Assembly (NCBI GenBank): GCA_037576215.1
Contig: JBANDB010000003.1
Coordinates: 1,984,001 to 2,048,000, forward strand
From: Armillaria gallica
Taxonomy: Eukaryota > Basidiomycota > Agaricomycetes > Agaricales > Physalacriaceae
Direction: 5' to 3'
Length of the DNA stretch: 64,000 bases
Shown: positions 24,155 through 35,100 of the stretch, piece by piece
Layout of the letters: every line of letters begins with the position of its first letter
How positions within the stretch are numbered: position 1 is the first letter of the stretch
Program-made: the position numbers and the translations under genes
The notes under the pieces: model-generated
What the model was told of the DNA's origin: nothing
Database searches by the model: none
The model's input: the letters and a program-made list of their open reading frames with translations, nothing else

Positions 24155-24734
24155 GTCAGACCTCGAGGCAGGAATCCTTTTCATGAACCTGTCGTTGATT
24201 GATCGCACATATCATGGGTAAGATAACTTCTAGGCGGGCTCTTACGTCGCTGACTGTTCACGTTAACGTTGATCGAACCAGCTCTTGGCTAACTTCAAAG
24301 TGATTCAATTACGGTTGAAGCTGAAGGCAGAATCAGGACATAACTGACCAACTTAACCCTCCATCTAAAAACACCGGGACATTTATGACGATTTTTCGCG
24401 CGTACATCCCAGCCAGCTACGTCTCATGTCAAGATCCCTCTCCGCTGCGGTGTTCTCCCTTTGCATGTTGCCTTCATCGCAGTCTTGAATGGCCATGGCT
24501 TTTTTTTTTTTTTTCAGAAAGACAAGCGTGACCGACGGAAGATACTCTGATAGTCAAGTCAGATATCGTAGCCCATTTTTACTTCGCACACACGCAGAAT
24601 GTACTTACGACCTCCCCACTATGACAACAATGTTTCGTAGGTATCCAGGGCTTGCGCTGGAGGGAAAGATCTATGATTGAACGGATGGAGCGATACGGGT
24701 AGGGATTAAAGTAAGCTGATCCTAAGTGAACCCT

Positions 24735-25297
24735 AGAATGATGAGCTGTGTCAGTTCTGGTATCAACGACATGTATTCTTGTGCTTCCCTGCAACACAAG
24801 ATGCCCAGAAATGGAGCTTGGGAAAGCGTTAATGAGTTCCTCGTAGGTCGCTTCATCTCCCAATCCACTAGACTTGAGAGCATGAATGAGAAAGCTCGTG
24901 ACGACGCCTCCCCACCCCATTGTCTCCTCTTCCTTCCTTATTTGCTTCATCTATGCAGACTCGCGCTTCTTACACGCTGCTAGAAGAACAAGAATTCTTG
25001 TCCTCTGCAGAGATTGATAGATAATTGGAGACGTCTTTCAGGTTTTACTTGCAATGAAGAGCATACTATCGCAGTAGTGGCTGAGTCTCCGAGGTCAATG
25101 CTCGAGTAATGGCATGATACTTACTGCGTGACAGCAGCCTCGAAATGAAGACAATTCGATACCCTTTCGTATGAGAGATCTGGGAGAGGATATTGTTGAG
25201 CTACCAGCCGTTGATCGGGAATGAGCGGTTTGCTGGTCAAGAGTCGCGATCAAGGGGACAAGATGCCTCCGCAATTTCCGGAGAGCACATCATCTGA
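24735..25297 (-). pseudogene. degenerate caspase-like remnant
   Basis: The best part is the p10-like end, MGWGGVVTSFLIHALKSSGL followed by EEL, which closely resembles the 60158-61482 gene. The Cys region (about 25120-25150) is frameshifted. The N-terminal half with the catalytic His is missing: homology stops near 25297 and the next sequence matches the upstream flank of the 57-58-kb remnant. The copy is non-functional. Confidence 0.75.
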
Positions 25298-25439
25298 AAA
25301 CCTCCTCCGTGGTGCGTGTTTGAGTGTCATGACGACCCTGTGGGGGATCATCTTGACAGTATCGAACAAGCCCTCCGACACAACCATGAGCAAACGGAGG
25401 AGAATGAACGCAAGCGTCAAGGCCCCGTGCACGTTGTTC

Positions 25440-26914
25440 TAGGTGAGAGCCTTGAATATAACATCGAGAGGCGTGCTCCCACCAGATAGCCATCCCCGTC
25501 TAGCTGCATTCCGGGTGGGCCGAGGGGCCGATGGAGGCTGAAATGGACAAGACATGGAAACTATCTCTCAGTCGTACAAAGTAGCGGGAGTCTGTGAATG
25601 GTAGCACGTTACAGAGTGGTGTACCCTGATCTCATAAGATAGCTACAGTCGAGAATGTAGCTATGGGGAGTGCGCGCGTCTGTGTTTGGGCTCGACGGAG
25701 AAAGGGGGGTTCATCGAATCGGGCGTAACGTGGGTGATGAGTGTCGTGCTGTGCATGGGGGAGCGCTGACTAGGCGGTAGTTCCTTGGTGAGATCTGAGA
25801 AGACAAGCCCAAGAAAATTGATTGGGATCTCGGCAAAGGGATAATAAAAAGTATACGCACCCTATAGTTGTTTCATCCTTGGCCGTGCCCTGCTCGCTCG
25901 AGGTGCTGCTGTATTAGTTGTAGAAGTTGTAGAGAAGAGAGCCGTGTTGGCGATGTTAAGAGTACATCCTCTGGTTGTTGTACAGCACCTTCTGGAGCAG
26001 GATGATGGGACTCGGATCCTTAACCAGGGAAAGATCGACACTGAAAAGGGTACGGAAGAAGCAAATTGTGGGCTGGAGAAGTTGGTATGCAACGTCCTGC
26101 TCTCCCGCCGATGGTTGATCCTCTCGTGGTCAAAAATACTATATCCTATGGATTCGATTTGAACCAAGGACTTCGCGGTCGCTTCACTTTCGTTCACGTT
26201 GTGAGCGTGTGAGCGTAGGCTATAATGTCGCCGTTGATGAGATGGCGTAGGCCAACAACTAGGGCCCATTTCCATTAGCTGAAGATTGCCTCCAAGTCGA
26301 AACATGAACGCACCAAGGGTCCTTTGAAATCCGTCCAGCAGTGAGGGTGAGGTATGTCAAAATTCCCCCTCATTTTTCCTCCGGTTTGCCTTCCATTACT
26401 GTCTCTCAGTGTTCGTGTCCTCGACCTAGATGCAGTTGTATGTCCAGCCGCCTCTCATCACATAAAGTCGGGCAAGGGCAGGATCGGCGGGCAAAGCTGA
26501 TGCTCGACAGCGACATGCTATTCCTCGGGACGCAATGAGCAATAGTGGTGGGCTACTTGGTCGTAAAGCAATTCCAGGGACTCCTTCGTGTGTCAGAGAA
26601 CGACTGGTGAGCACAGATGCCGAGACGGGTGATAGTTTTAAACAAGTCGCACTGACCACGTGGTTAATCCTCTTTGATTCCAGACCGTGACCTGGTCCGC
26701 TTTCTAGTGAACGTACTACCAACACCAACACCAACAACACTTTTGCTGTTACGGATTTTATCAATACCTGGCTCAATTTCGCATTTTCGGGCCTTTCCAG
26801 AGCTTGCCCAATTCATGGTGAATACAAACATCAGCCATTCTACGTCCAGCGATTCAATCAAAACGATCTAATAAAGATTGGAGCCTGGCTTCCTAGAAGT
26901 GGCGATCCACATCA
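25440..26914. repeat. segmental duplication, copy D flank
   Basis: This is the downstream flank of the truncated caspase at 26915 and matches the flank in copies A (3600-5380), C (44640-45580) and B (48600-50630). The closest is copy C from about 25989/44640 on, sharing ggagcaggatgatgggact and atcgacactgaaaagggcac or a variant. Forward and minus reading frames compete here and I could not decide whether a gene exists. A coding-like forward 3' end is discussed under findings. Confidence 0.6.
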
Positions 26915-27390
26915 GTCCTGATACTAAAGATGCATATTCTCATGCCCTCCTGCCACGATTGGCGTCTGAAAACGAAGTCGAGGCAGAGCTTTGATAAGGT
27001 CCTCATACGTCGCTCCCACTCCCAACGCACCAGACCTCAGAGTATTGATGAGCATTTTCGTGAAGATACCGCCCCACACCTTCGTGCCCTTTACCCGCTG
27101 TGCTTTTGCAACCTCGTTTTCCCACTATTACATGGGAATCCATGTCTGCGACCTAGTCCTCTGCGAGGATCGATTACCAGGGAGACCTCTGAGGGCTTCT
27201 CCGGCGGTGAGGAGCATATCCTTGAGCGAGACACGCTCCAGCGGGGAAACAGTCCGGACACCTGAACCCAATGTTCGTGTGACACTACCTACGTGACAGC
27301 AGTCCAGGATAAACGTGATTCGTTTTCCTTTCGCGTAGGAAATTTGTTGCGGGGATAGCATTGAGCTCCTGGTCGGTGTTATCGGGGAAA
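26915..27390 (-). pseudogene. caspase-like remnant (3' half only)
   Basis: The p20/p10 end is readable: QISYAKGKRITFILDCCHVG with the catalytic Cys, SVTRTLGSGVRT, a WGGIFTKML-type p10 segment and an AGGHEN end. The segment between the Cys block and p10 is damaged by small indels. Everything upstream of about 27390, including the catalytic His, is lost, and the adjoining sequence is unrelated. It is most similar to the 45582 locus, with which it also shares its downstream flank. Confidence 0.8.
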
Positions 27391-28099
27391 GTATTGACGA
27401 TGTTTATATACTAGTGAGGTTCAAGTATTCCTATTCTACGATGTTTTAGTATATTCTGTTAGTAGCAGAGAAAGTAAGGGAAAGTACGAGGGAGTCACTC
27501 CTAAGACCGAGAAGGCCGAGTGAAGGTATGTCTATCTTGTCCGCCGCGTATTCCCAACCGACTCGTCCAGATCAGATGGCCAAGATTGCTTGTGCCGGGT
27601 CGGTCTCCAAGTCAACGTGTGTGCTGTTGATGTCCTGGGCCCAAATGAGTTGCTGCGTCAATGTAGGAGTACAGGAGTGAATGTGAGATAGCCATGGGAC
27701 GAACGTCTACCACCGTTCGTTACTGTTGCGTCCCTTTCGCAGCCGTTCAGCCAATATTCGGCATTGTGTTTGACAAGCTAATCATCTATTCGTTAACGGA
27801 GGGTCGTCTCTAAATCAAAACGTGAACGAACCGGGGAACCAATAGCCCAGCACCACGGCTAGCCTATCTCGCCCCTTTAATTCCTGCAATAGCTCTTAAT
27901 CACCGCCCCGAATGCGGTGGTAAGTGTCTTAAGCCGCCCTCTCGCATAAGCTCCAAAGTACTGCCAGGTCGCATCTCCCGCAGCGCCTAGTGGAAAACGA
28001 CTTTGCCCGCAGTAGTAGCGGTCCCGTCAGTACTCGTTGTAAAGCCTAGTATTAGCATTTATGGGACCTGTTGACGAGTCAAAGAACAACTGGGAAGCA
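27391..28099. other. unassigned sequence at a duplication breakpoint
   Basis: The sequence from about 27390 (agtattgacgatgtttatat) to about 28030 has no paralogue that I found in the window and no supported gene. Its start at the break of a caspase gene would fit an insertion or a solo LTR, but I could not find its ends. Confidence 0.3.
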
Positions 28100-28615
28100 T
28101 GGACGATGGTATTGGTATTGGTATTAGTGTTGTTTGTTGTGCTGAACAAGTCGCGTTGCCCACGTGCAGCGATCACTCTTTACACCCCGACCATCATTTG
28201 GGTTTCCTCCCGTACTCTACTCAGCTACGGGAAAAGGAGTTATTCCTCAATCTAGGTGTGGTAGAGAATCTTTCATTGTCTTTCTATCTTCTTGCTCTGA
28301 TGCATATTTACAGACTCGCAGATAGACTTCTATCGGAAATGATTCATGCCTTTGAAACGGCACTAAGATGGATTTTCGAGGTTTCCATTCAGAGACCGGC
28401 ATCTACGTGAAGTGCAGCATCTGTCTTCGACGTAAGAGCTAGCGACAAGTTTCACGCTACTAGTAGGCCTGAGACGGAAGCGTCGTCTTTGCTCGTCATT
28501 GGTGACTCGTTTTCTGTCGTGATCTGCTCTCTGATCGGATGTTGTAAGTATATTCCCGGTATGTCGTATAACCTGCCCTGCTAATTCTCATTCCCTAATA
28601 GTGATGCGGTACGAT

Positions 28616-28619
28616 CCGT
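28616..28619. repeat. Gypsy target site duplication, left copy (CCGT)
   Basis: CCGT directly precedes the 5' LTR and is repeated at 38001-38004 directly after the 3' LTR. This is a 4-bp duplication, usual for Ty3/Gypsy integrases. Confidence 0.8.
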
Positions 28620-29575
28620 TGTGGTAGTACGAGTTGCCTCGCTCGTAGACTTGACGTCTCGGGCCGGCTGACTCGTCCTTCCTTTTTCGGTTTGACATGT
28701 CTCTTCCTCTTACTCTTCCCTTATACACTTCGTTTTGCTGCCGTTCTCATTCACAGACTGGTATCCCCTTCCAATGCAACACCATGTGGCTCTGGGATCG
28801 ACAAGCACATGGATTCCATGCTTCTGCCTTTGGGCATCAATGCTCAAGATCAAGATACCAATGTTGAGGTAGCTCGCCTCACCAACAAAAGAGCTGTCTC
28901 GAACGCTGGCAGAAGGATTGGCATGGATCGTATGGGAGTTGGTTGCTAATACCAGTATGTTACTCTCTTCTAAATTCGCTTATTTCTCTCTCTAGTTTTC
29001 TTCCACCACTATTCCCCTCCCTACCCCATCTGACGCAAAGGACCAAGGCCGACGGCAGACAGATCTGGCTCGGAACGCGCTGGGAATTGAGCAACGACGG
29101 CTTGGACCACCGCTCGTACGCTGAGCGGGGCAGCGAGCTCTTCCTATTCCACAGTTGCGCGTATCCCGGTCAATCTTGCTCTTGCTCGAGGTTAAGGTCT
29201 GTAGCTATGATATCTGCCTTCTTCTGATATATTTCTTCTTAGATATAGCTAAATACACGAACATGCTATCATCTACGGGCTCTGGCGACGCAAGAGCACG
29301 CGTACGGCTACCCCTCGCCCGTTATCTGTACCTGTTTCATCAGAATTTGATTTTACCTTTCTTTCCTTCTTTCCCCGAGCACTGAGCCATCGAGCGAGCC
29401 CACGAGCCTTCAGAACCGAGCCTAGTAAGTGGTCTTATTGCTCTCTATACTGATTTACTTCCTAGATACATTTTCGTGTCGAGTAAACCTCAATTGTTCC
29501 CCACGCCCAGCCGATCCGCAAGCAACTCACGGCCTCGCACAATCGTCTACGTCCGCATCGACGTATACTGCGACA
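28620..29575 (+). repeat. 5' LTR of the Gypsy element
   Basis: The LTR is 956 bp with TG...CA ends. It contains three intron-like stretches on the plus strand: 28955-28995 (gtatgt to ctctag), 29191-29242 (gttaag to cttag with a ctgat branch-like string) and 29425-29465 (gtaagt to cctag). Short ORFs inside it recur in the 3' LTR and are not genes. Confidence 0.95.
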
Positions 29576-29714
29576 GTGGAGCCCACCGCGAGGGTTTTGA
29601 GTTGGCTACTTGCAGCAAACTCGAGCTGAGTGTTTCTGTTTCTTTATTTCGACTTTTTGACCACTTGAACCCCTGACCACTGATAAGACCATCCCCCCCC
29701 GATTTTCGAGCACG

Positions 29715-32180
29715 ATGTCGACCAACCAGTTCACCACACTCCTCTACCCTATGCCCATCCCAGGCACTGCGAATGCGCCTCGATTTAATGGCCGTTTCAC
29801 CAAAGACTACCTCGGCTTGATTGTACAACATGGAACCAGCGCCGGCATCACTGATAAGGATAAACTCGTCGACTACATCTACCGATACTCGTCCGACGAG
29901 GTCAAGGAAGTAATACGCTACGTACCAGAGCTAGATATCGATGAAAAAAGTAAGACCTGGGCTGCGGCTGAGACTAAACTGTTACAGCTTTATCGTGTGG
30001 GCGACGAGCCTCCCGAAATTTCGCTGGATGCTCTGAAGGATTTCTGCAAGCGCCAATCCGCTAAGTCTTCGTTCACTACTACCCTTGAAGTAGAGACTTA
30101 CCAACGCGAGTTTACGAAGATCGCTGCGCCTCTCCGCAAGAAAAAGATTATCTCCAAAGAAGACCATGACTTTTACTTCGTGAACGGCATTCCCACCTCG
30201 ATGAAGGAGTGGTTCTATAGCCAGGTTCCTGTCGCAAACCGCAAGCGATCCGCTCCGCCGCCAATGACCGATTCCATCGAGATTTTGAGTCGCCGTTTCG
30301 ATACCGATAGCCTGATCTACGAAGACTGGCGCCATGCCAAGGAACGTGAGTCCAAGACTGTAAAGTTTGATGCTAATGGAGATAGGCTTGATTCGGATTC
30401 GAAGTCGTTGCCGCCGTCAAGAGCACAAACGCCGCCAGCGTCAAAGCAAGCTAAGTCTTCTGTCCCTGATATTGATGCGCTTGCGAAGCAGTTACAGGAT
30501 TTATCGCTGAACCAAGCTCAGCTGATGGCTATGATGACAGCATCTATGAACAGTGCACCGTCGGAGCAATGTCCTCCCATGCAGCAAAATTCAGGACGGT
30601 GTTTTATATGTGGTAAATGGAATGCTCACCCACTTCATCCTAGGCATTGTCAAGAGACGGTGAAGCTCATTGAAGAGAGACGTATCAAGTATGACGCGAA
30701 CCGAGATAGGTACGTCCAGATGGATGGGAGTGACTTACCCCAGACACCTCGAGGATTCTATGGTGGAGTTGCGGATTGGTTGCGACAACAGAACCCCACT
30801 CCTACTGACTCTGCACCTGCGCAAGCGACTGCGAGGACAAGCTCGCTTGGACTTTCTTATGGTCATTCCGACGTTTTACAAGGGGACGTATTTGCGGTAT
30901 CCTCCCTTTCATTTGATGATAGATTTTCTAACCCTTCTCTTCGTTCGGGGAAAGATACCTCTTCTAGATATGATCCGATGCGAAGGCCGGAGGATAAAGG
31001 TAAAGGGAAGGAAGAAGGAGCACCTGCGCCTGCTTCTGTACCTAGACCTCAGTCTTCTCAGCCAACACCGGGTCCGAGTTTTACACGTCCGAGTGCTTTT
31101 ACACCGCCTGCACCTGCGACTACTGTTCCCGTGACTCCTGCACCAGCTCGCATGAATATTCCACCACCATCCAACCCGATTAATACTCAGGAAGGATGGA
31201 AGAACTCGAGACCGTCAAACAACAAGCCACGGAACGATGTTGAAATGAAGGATGGGACTAGGAAACCAGCAGATAAGTCTTCTACTGGTCCTCAGTTTCA
31301 TTTTACTTCCGATATTCAGGAAATGTCTGATCCGAAGGCCGTGATGAACAAGCTCATGAATTTGGATGTCACGCTTCCACTTTTCCAGCTCGTCGGGAAT
31401 AGTACTGTCCTTCAAAAGATGATGGCTGAGGCTACCAGGACGAAGCGAGAGTATACGACGAAACAAGCTGAGTATCTTACTTCTGAGGATGAATTGTATG
31501 CTGTTGATGATTTAGATCAGTTTGAAAGGATGGCAGCGTCTGCTGGCTGTTCTCGTGATGGGACTAGGCATTTCCATTGCGAAGACAACTATCATATGCA
31601 TGAGTTTTTGCGTCGCTATGGTAATGCTGTTGCGCAAGTACCCTCTACGCGTTACTTTGCAATGGCTACAGGTTCGTTTCACTTGACGATTAATGGGACT
31701 GACTTTACAGCAATGATTGATACGGGTTCGGAGCTGAACCTTGCGACCGTTTCTCTTCCTGGACGCTGCGGATTGGCGGTTGACTTTGAAGGTATGAAGT
31801 GGTCCTTGAAAGGTATCCACGGAGATCCTGAGCGCTTGTCGGGTTGTGCTACTGATGTGCCATTGCATATTGGCAGTCATGACTTCGTTCACCACTTGTT
31901 TATTTCGCATCAGGAGCTTGGTAAGCATGATATTATTCTAGGACAGCCCTTCCTGCAGTGGTTTGCTGCCCGACTGGATTACGAGCGCACTGGACAAGTT
32001 AAGTTGATCCTCTGGAAGGATGGTGATCGTCGCCAGCGTCCTACGCTCTCTGTTACCATCACTGACCCTCAGGATACTCGAAATGCGACGAAGATATCCC
32101 ACTCCACATGTGTGAGGACGACTCAGATTGAAGAAGTGACCGATGAGGAGGATTTTCCCAGCGGGGGAGGAACGAATTGA
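29715..32180 (+). CDS. gag: Gypsy gag-protease polyprotein
   Basis: The ORF is 821 codons, starting ATG TCG ACC. The N-terminal 250 residues are gag-like and helical, followed by a Pro/Gln-rich region. One zinc-knuckle-like block lies at residues 296-312 (CFICGKWNAHPLHPRHC), and a long Pro/Ser/Thr-rich linker spans about 400-530. A retroviral-type aspartic protease is fused at the C-terminal end, with MIDTGSELN and the active-site Asp at about residue 669. The protein would form the virus-like particle and cleave the polyproteins. The stop at 32178-32180 lies inside the pol frame, so pol is probably made by -1 frameshifting or a separate start. Confidence 0.93.
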   Translation: MSTNQFTTLLYPMPIPGTANAPRFNGRFTKDYLGLIVQHGTSAGITDKDKLVDYIYRYSSDEVKEVIRYVPELDIDEKSKTWAAAETKLLQLYRVGDEPPEISLDALKDFCKRQSAKSSFTTTLEVETYQREFTKIAAPLRKKKIISKEDHDFYFVNGIPTSMKEWFYSQVPVANRKRSAPPPMTDSIEILSRRFDTDSLIYEDWRHAKERESKTVKFDANGDRLDSDSKSLPPSRAQTPPASKQAKSSVPDIDALAKQLQDLSLNQAQLMAMMTASMNSAPSEQCPPMQQNSGRCFICGKWNAHPLHPRHCQETVKLIEERRIKYDANRDRYVQMDGSDLPQTPRGFYGGVADWLRQQNPTPTDSAPAQATARTSSLGLSYGHSDVLQGDVFAVSSLSFDDRFSNPSLRSGKDTSSRYDPMRRPEDKGKGKEEGAPAPASVPRPQSSQPTPGPSFTRPSAFTPPAPATTVPVTPAPARMNIPPPSNPINTQEGWKNSRPSNNKPRNDVEMKDGTRKPADKSSTGPQFHFTSDIQEMSDPKAVMNKLMNLDVTLPLFQLVGNSTVLQKMMAEATRTKREYTTKQAEYLTSEDELYAVDDLDQFERMAASAGCSRDGTRHFHCEDNYHMHEFLRRYGNAVAQVPSTRYFAMATGSFHLTINGTDFTAMIDTGSELNLATVSLPGRCGLAVDFEGMKWSLKGIHGDPERLSGCATDVPLHIGSHDFVHHLFISHQELGKHDIILGQPFLQWFAARLDYERTGQVKLILWKDGDRRQRPTLSVTITDPQDTRNATKISHSTCVRTTQIEEVTDEEDFPSGGGTN

Positions 32181-35100
32181 TCTTCCATACCTCTCACGCG
32201 ACACTAGGAAGATCGTTTGAAGCATTGATGGGAAATGATGAGTATTCTGATTTCGATTCTCTTTTTTATGCTATGCCCAATGAATCCTATGACCGTTTGA
32301 TATCTGACTATGTTACTTGTACTAATACCGATATTTCTTCTATTGTTTCTACTCCTTGGACTGTTCGAGCTCTTACTGACCAATTTATTTATAGTGCTGC
32401 TGCCGCGAAGTCGCCTTTGGTATCAAAGAAGAAGTACAAGCCGGTACATCGCAAGCATCGGCCGGTGCCTACCTATATGCCAAACCCTGAGGCGCAATAC
32501 TTCCGTGAGATACCTGCACCTATTCCTATTTCTTTACCATTTGAACCTATTGACTATCATGGCTTGAGTTTTGGATCCAGAGTTACGTTGGAGAGATTGG
32601 AGGCCATGCTTGAGAAGATTGAACCTGGGATTTTATCCAAGGAAGAGATTGACTTGCTGGCATTTGTTGTGGTGCAGCGTGAGTCTGCGTTTGCATTTGA
32701 TTATGCTGAAAAAGGTTCTTTTTCCCGAGAATATTACCCCGACTACGAGATACCGACTATCGAGCATGTCCCTTGGCAATCAAAACCGATAACGATTCCG
32801 GCGGCTATTGTAGATGATGTACGTCGAGAGATTATTTCTAATGAAGCTCTAGGTCAATTTGAGCCAACTACTTCGAGCTATCGGTCCTCGCTGTTCGCTG
32901 TTGTGAAAAAGCCTGGGTCTGTACCACCAGTGCGCCTTGTCGTGGATCTTCAAGAACTGAACAGTGTTACAATTCGGGATTCATCCCTACCGCCGAACCT
33001 CAATGAATTTGCTGAGTCTTTTGTCGGTTATGCATTGTATGGTCTCTATGATCTCTTTTCAGGTTTTGATGCTTGCTGGGTTGCCAAGAAATCTCGACCT
33101 TTACTTGCGTTCCATTCCCCGGCTGGAGCTCGCCAACAATGTACCCTCTCTCAAGGATACACGAACGCTGTGCAAGAGTTTCAAAGGCGAGTACAACATG
33201 CTCTAAAGCGGCTAATTGAGCAACAGATTGCGGATAACTTTGTCGATGACTGTGGTGTCAAAGGACCGACTTCCAGGTACAATAATGAGCCTATACCTGG
33301 GAATCGGAACATCCGAAGGTTCGTTTGGGAGTATATTGAAAGGCTTGACATGTTTCTAGGTGCTCTGATCATGGCTGGGATTACAGCTTCAGGTACAAAG
33401 GCTGTTCTTGCTGCGCTGAATTTGCGAATTGTAGGGACTATCGTGGCGCTTGAGGGCTGGGTGTTAGCACCTAGCGTGATTCAAAAGGTGCTCGATTGGC
33501 CGCCTCCTTCTTCTGTTAGTGAAGTTCGGAGTTTTCTGGGACTTGCCGGCGGAGGGAGGAAGTGGATCAAGGGATTTGCGATGATTGCTAAGCCTCTCAC
33601 CGTTCTTCTCCAAGCTACTGATGGACCGTTTATAATGACTATTGATGCTATTGAAGCGCAGGATGAGCTTAAGCATCGCATTTCTTCACCGCCAATATTA
33701 ATCAAAGTGGATTATGCACAAGCTAAGTCAATTTTGCCCTTGCCTCGTGGTACTGATGAAGGCCTTTTGGTTGTAGCGATTGACTCATCTTGGATGGGAG
33801 CTGGATGGGCTCTGTACCAAGTTCGAGAAGGCCAGAAGCGCATTGCTCTTTACGGATCATGTACGTTCAACAAAACTCAGCAAAATTATGGACAACCGAA
33901 GACCGAGGTTTTTGGGACATTCATGGGTCTCAAAGATTTGCGCCACCGAGTTTGGGGAGTACACTTTTGTCTTGAACACGATGCTATCTCGCTCACTAAA
34001 ATGTTAAAGGAACCGGATGATGTGCCCAATGCGCCGATGCTACGATGGATTTCATGGATACGACTCTTCGATTTCGAGACCAAGCATGTTAAAGCTGAGT
34101 CCTTTAAGACTGAAGATGCTTTATCTAGGCGTCCACCATCTGAGAAAGATGAGACTTATGATGATATTGATGCCGAAGAATTTTTAGATGCTTACGATTT
34201 GGCTTACGGATCACTTAACCGTCCATCGAAGGATGTTATGCCTTCTTCTCTCACTAAATTTCTCCTTGACTCACTTTATACTCGATACTCTAATCCTTTC
34301 ATCAACAGATGGAATGAAGGGCTAGGAGATATACCCTTTTATGCGAATTCAAATGCGATACAGGTGCCTACAGAGCTAAGTAATTTGTCTGTTAACTCTT
34401 TCTATGTTGATTCTGCGCTCCCGTATTCTCTGTTCTTAGGATCTGCCATGCGGAATACCCAACCATGGAATATGCGGCGCTTACCGGAGTTTTATGCACG
34501 CAAGACTTGTATTGAACTCACCGATTATTTTTTACTAGGCGATGAAGAGGTATGTTTGGAGTTTACAATTGTGCTAGGTCTCTCCCAGAGTATTCCCCTG
34601 GAGACGACGGCACTTGCGTCGGTTGGTCACAAGCATGGGACCCGGGACGCTGACGATTATGGGTTTTGGCAACAGCTAAGTGTTTTCTTGAAGTCTGGAA
34701 CATATCCTGCACATCTGAAAACAGATAAAGATCGACTCCGATTTCTTAAGCGCTCTAGACGATTCATCCTACATCAAGATCGACTCTGGTTGGCTCCGAA
34801 GAAGAATTCTGCTATCCCACCGCGCCTCGTAATCGAATTTATCCCCAAGAGACAAGAGCTTATTGCCCAGGCGCACAACGACTGTGGTCACCGAGGTAGG
34901 GATGCGGTTTACAAGCTCTTACGAGACAGGTTTTATTGGCTGAATATGTTTGATGATGTCACGTACTTCGTACGCTCATGTGTGGAGTGCCAGAAATCGA
35001 TAAAGACAAGTCCTATTCTTCCTTATTCCGAGTCTTGGCAAGCCCCGCTACTTCGTCATTTTGATCTAGATTGCATTGTGATGCCCTCAGGTGTTGGAGG

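Noticed and set aside
26140..26190. T-arm-like string (ggttcaaatcgaatcc on the minus strand) as a tRNA
   Set aside because: No acceptor, D-arm or anticodon stem could be formed around it, and the sequence varies freely in the duplicated copies.
27391..28030. Solo LTR at the 27.4-kb breakpoint
   Set aside because: There is a TG-like start and an abrupt junction, but no matching end or target duplication was found.
28692..29385. ORFs of 85, 94 and 76 codons repeated at 37117-37810
   Set aside because: They are inside the two LTRs and identical only because the LTRs are identical.
29576..29600. Assigning a specific primer tRNA to the Gypsy element
   Set aside because: The string after the 5' LTR begins with TGG, but its complement does not give a regular tRNA 3' half, so the tRNA identity is left open.
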